Source of the DNA: Paramecium octaurelia
Taxonomy: Eukaryota > Ciliophora > Oligohymenophorea > Peniculida > Parameciidae
Reading direction: 5' to 3'
Length of the DNA stretch: 64,000 nt
Assembly: GCA_905182995.1 (NCBI GenBank)
Contig: CAJJDP010000077.1
Location: 278,185-342,184 of the forward strand
The notes beneath the pieces were generated by a model, which was not told the origin of the DNA, searched no databases, and saw only the letters and a program-made list of their open reading frames with translations. Below are positions 62,701-64,000 of the stretch, piece by piece. Position 1 is the first letter of the stretch. Every line of letters begins with the position of its first letter. Both the position numbers and the translations under genes were made by a program.

Positions 62701-64000
62701 CCACAAACCTCAGGTAGTCTTCATCACTGAACCTAGATATTTGAGTTTGAGTCAAACTATTAATGTAAGAGTAGAATCGCTCGTCAACCGGTTTAGTATC
62801 CAGTTCTTTTCCTTATTATTTAAAAACTTATTTATAATTCGTAAGCAACTTAACATAATTCTTAGCAATGGCTATGGCTGGTTATTTTCTTGTGCTTTTA
62901 CGATATTAACTAAACCAAACTCCTTAGACTTTGAACACAACAGTCTTACGACCATCAATCCATAAATGCTTCTCCACATATTCGTCTATCTTCTTCAATA
63001 TTTCCATCTTTTCAATGAAATTAGAATGGATATCAAGGTTCTGATTCAAGATAGTCAACTGTCTTCTGTACTTCTCATGTTAACTCTCCTTCAAATCGTG
63101 TCTTAACTTATTTTGATTCTCCTAAAATACTATGGTTCTTCTCCAATCAAGATTTCTTATTAATACTAGATGTCTTCTTAAGAAACACTTTCTGAAAGTG
63201 AAACGATCATCTGTCCATAACTTTTGATGAGGATTGAGTTCATTGAGCATTTTCAGAAATTTGAGAGTCTTAAAGAAGAAAGCCTTTTGCTTTTGTTGTA
63301 TTTCTGGGTCAGTTGAATCCTTCAGTTTAAATTTCATAGCCCAATTAGAAGGTCTGCCAGCCAAATATTTCCTTAAAGTATCGATGGATTCCTTTTTCTT
63401 TTTAGATTTGGCATCTTCATCTTCCATAGTAGTGGATGCACTTAATTTAGATTTCGTTTTCTTTTTGGAGGATTCTGATTTCAATGCACTCCTTGGCGAT
63501 GATTTCAGACTTTTCGGAGAATTGTTATTTTATTGTGACTTCTCTTTTTACTTTTATTTGTTCACAATATAATCTTCCACATCAGAATCTGAACTTATTT
63601 CTTCATATTAGTATGTCTTCTATTCCGATAATAAACACCCATATATCTTTTGAGTCGGATATCTTTTGATATCATCGTCTCCTTAGTTTTCTGATGATTG
63701 CTTTTCACTTGAACCCATAAACTTCTCAATAGTACTCTTGATCAAATATTAGTGTCTTTGCATTAGATTCTATATTTCGTAAGGTATCTCTCCAAATATT
63801 GAACCTTCAATATACCTTAAAAAGAAATTAGACAACAGTATTATTAAAAAGAAAGCAAGCAAACTGATTGTTGGATTATAATCAACTATTCTGTCTCTAG
63901 AATAGGAAATCAACCCGCTATTCGAAACTAAGGATAGATATGCCAATCCTTCAAGCACATCATTCCACACTCCAATTGTAGATTCTCCTAATGGCAATGG
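56752..64000 (-). CDS. Very large protein: anoctamin-like C-terminus joined in frame to pseudokinase and helical region (5' end outside window)
   Basis: A minus-strand frame is open from the right edge to TGA at 56752-56754. With introns of 25, 30 (58186-58215), 28, 25, 29 and 26 nt it spans about 2,360 codons. The first 90 residues resemble a TMEM16/anoctamin end: GVWNDVLEGLAYLSLVSNSG, ISLLAFFLIILLSNFFLRYI and IPYEIQNLMQRH. A Ser/Lys-rich linker follows, with Met at 63718 as an alternative start. A kinase-like fold occupies about 62.3-61.5 kb: LVDFGMF (DFG, 61871-61879), YMSPELI and DAYSLGMVGL. Its catalytic loop reads YHGSINLSTIML, so the HRD Asp and the Lys/Asn are missing; it is a pseudokinase. 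The remaining 1,700 residues are helical with no recognised domain, ending KSKAKRRTSTT. If the Met start is used, two genes would need a hidden stop for the anoctamin. Confidence 0.7.

Noticed and set aside
63234-63572. 112-codon plus-strand frame rich in Phe, Ser and Leu
   Set aside because: It mirrors the Lys/Ser-rich linker of the giant minus-strand gene; no start context or independent motif.

Overview
The window reads as ciliate macronuclear DNA, very probably from Paramecium. It is strongly AT-rich, and long conserved reading frames run straight through TAA and TAG (read as Gln) and end only at TGA. Frames are joined across dozens of tiny introns of about 20-34 nt with GTA...TAG ends. 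Genes lie on both strands, often 25-150 bp apart. Trichocyst matrix protein genes, TmcB-like PAS membrane proteins and a TTLL enzyme fit a Paramecium-type cell. For most intron-containing genes called here, total length minus the proposed introns is an exact multiple of three, which supports the exon models.

Layout. 1-6.8 kb: the 3' part of a large coiled-coil gene, then a low-complexity basic protein. 6.8-10.4 kb: decayed membrane-protein sequence, a small minus-strand gene, an intact multi-pass protein and a frame broken by TGA. 10.4-16.4 kb (minus): a trichocyst-matrix-like secreted protein and a 1,579-residue leucine-rich-repeat protein with a multi-pass C-terminus. 17-23.8 kb: an unknown protein, a double PX-domain protein, a second TGA-broken frame, a coiled-coil protein and about 1 kb of apparent gene decay. 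23.8-29.8 kb: two trichocyst matrix protein genes flanking a membrane alpha/beta hydrolase, then a jacalin-like protein with a Q/Y/P-rich tail and a small unknown. 29.9-35.4 and 42.1-47.3 kb: two TmcB-like PAS membrane proteins. Between them: a SWIM zinc-finger protein (SWS1/ZSWIM7-like), a malic enzyme with a degenerate duplicated N-domain, protein phosphatase 1, an S1/P1 nuclease and a Mei2-like RRM protein. 47.6-56.7 kb: a His-rich secretory-pathway protein, a flavoprotein-like oxidoreductase, TTLL, a vacuolar sorting receptor and a CXC-domain protein. 56.8-64 kb (minus): one uninterrupted frame joining an anoctamin-like C-terminus to a pseudokinase and a long helical region.

There are no operons. 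Functional links are thematic: secretory granules (three trichocyst-matrix-type proteins, a PA-domain sorting receptor, PX proteins, a luminal His-rich protein), membrane signalling (TmcB pair, LRR-membrane protein, anoctamin/pseudokinase, PP1) and microtubule modification (TTLL). The most unusual items are the anoctamin-pseudokinase reading frame, the LRR-multi-pass protein, the lectin-like protein with a prion-like tail, the duplicated malic enzyme and two long frames broken only by TGA at plausible Trp positions. All assignments come from reading the sequence; no database search was run.
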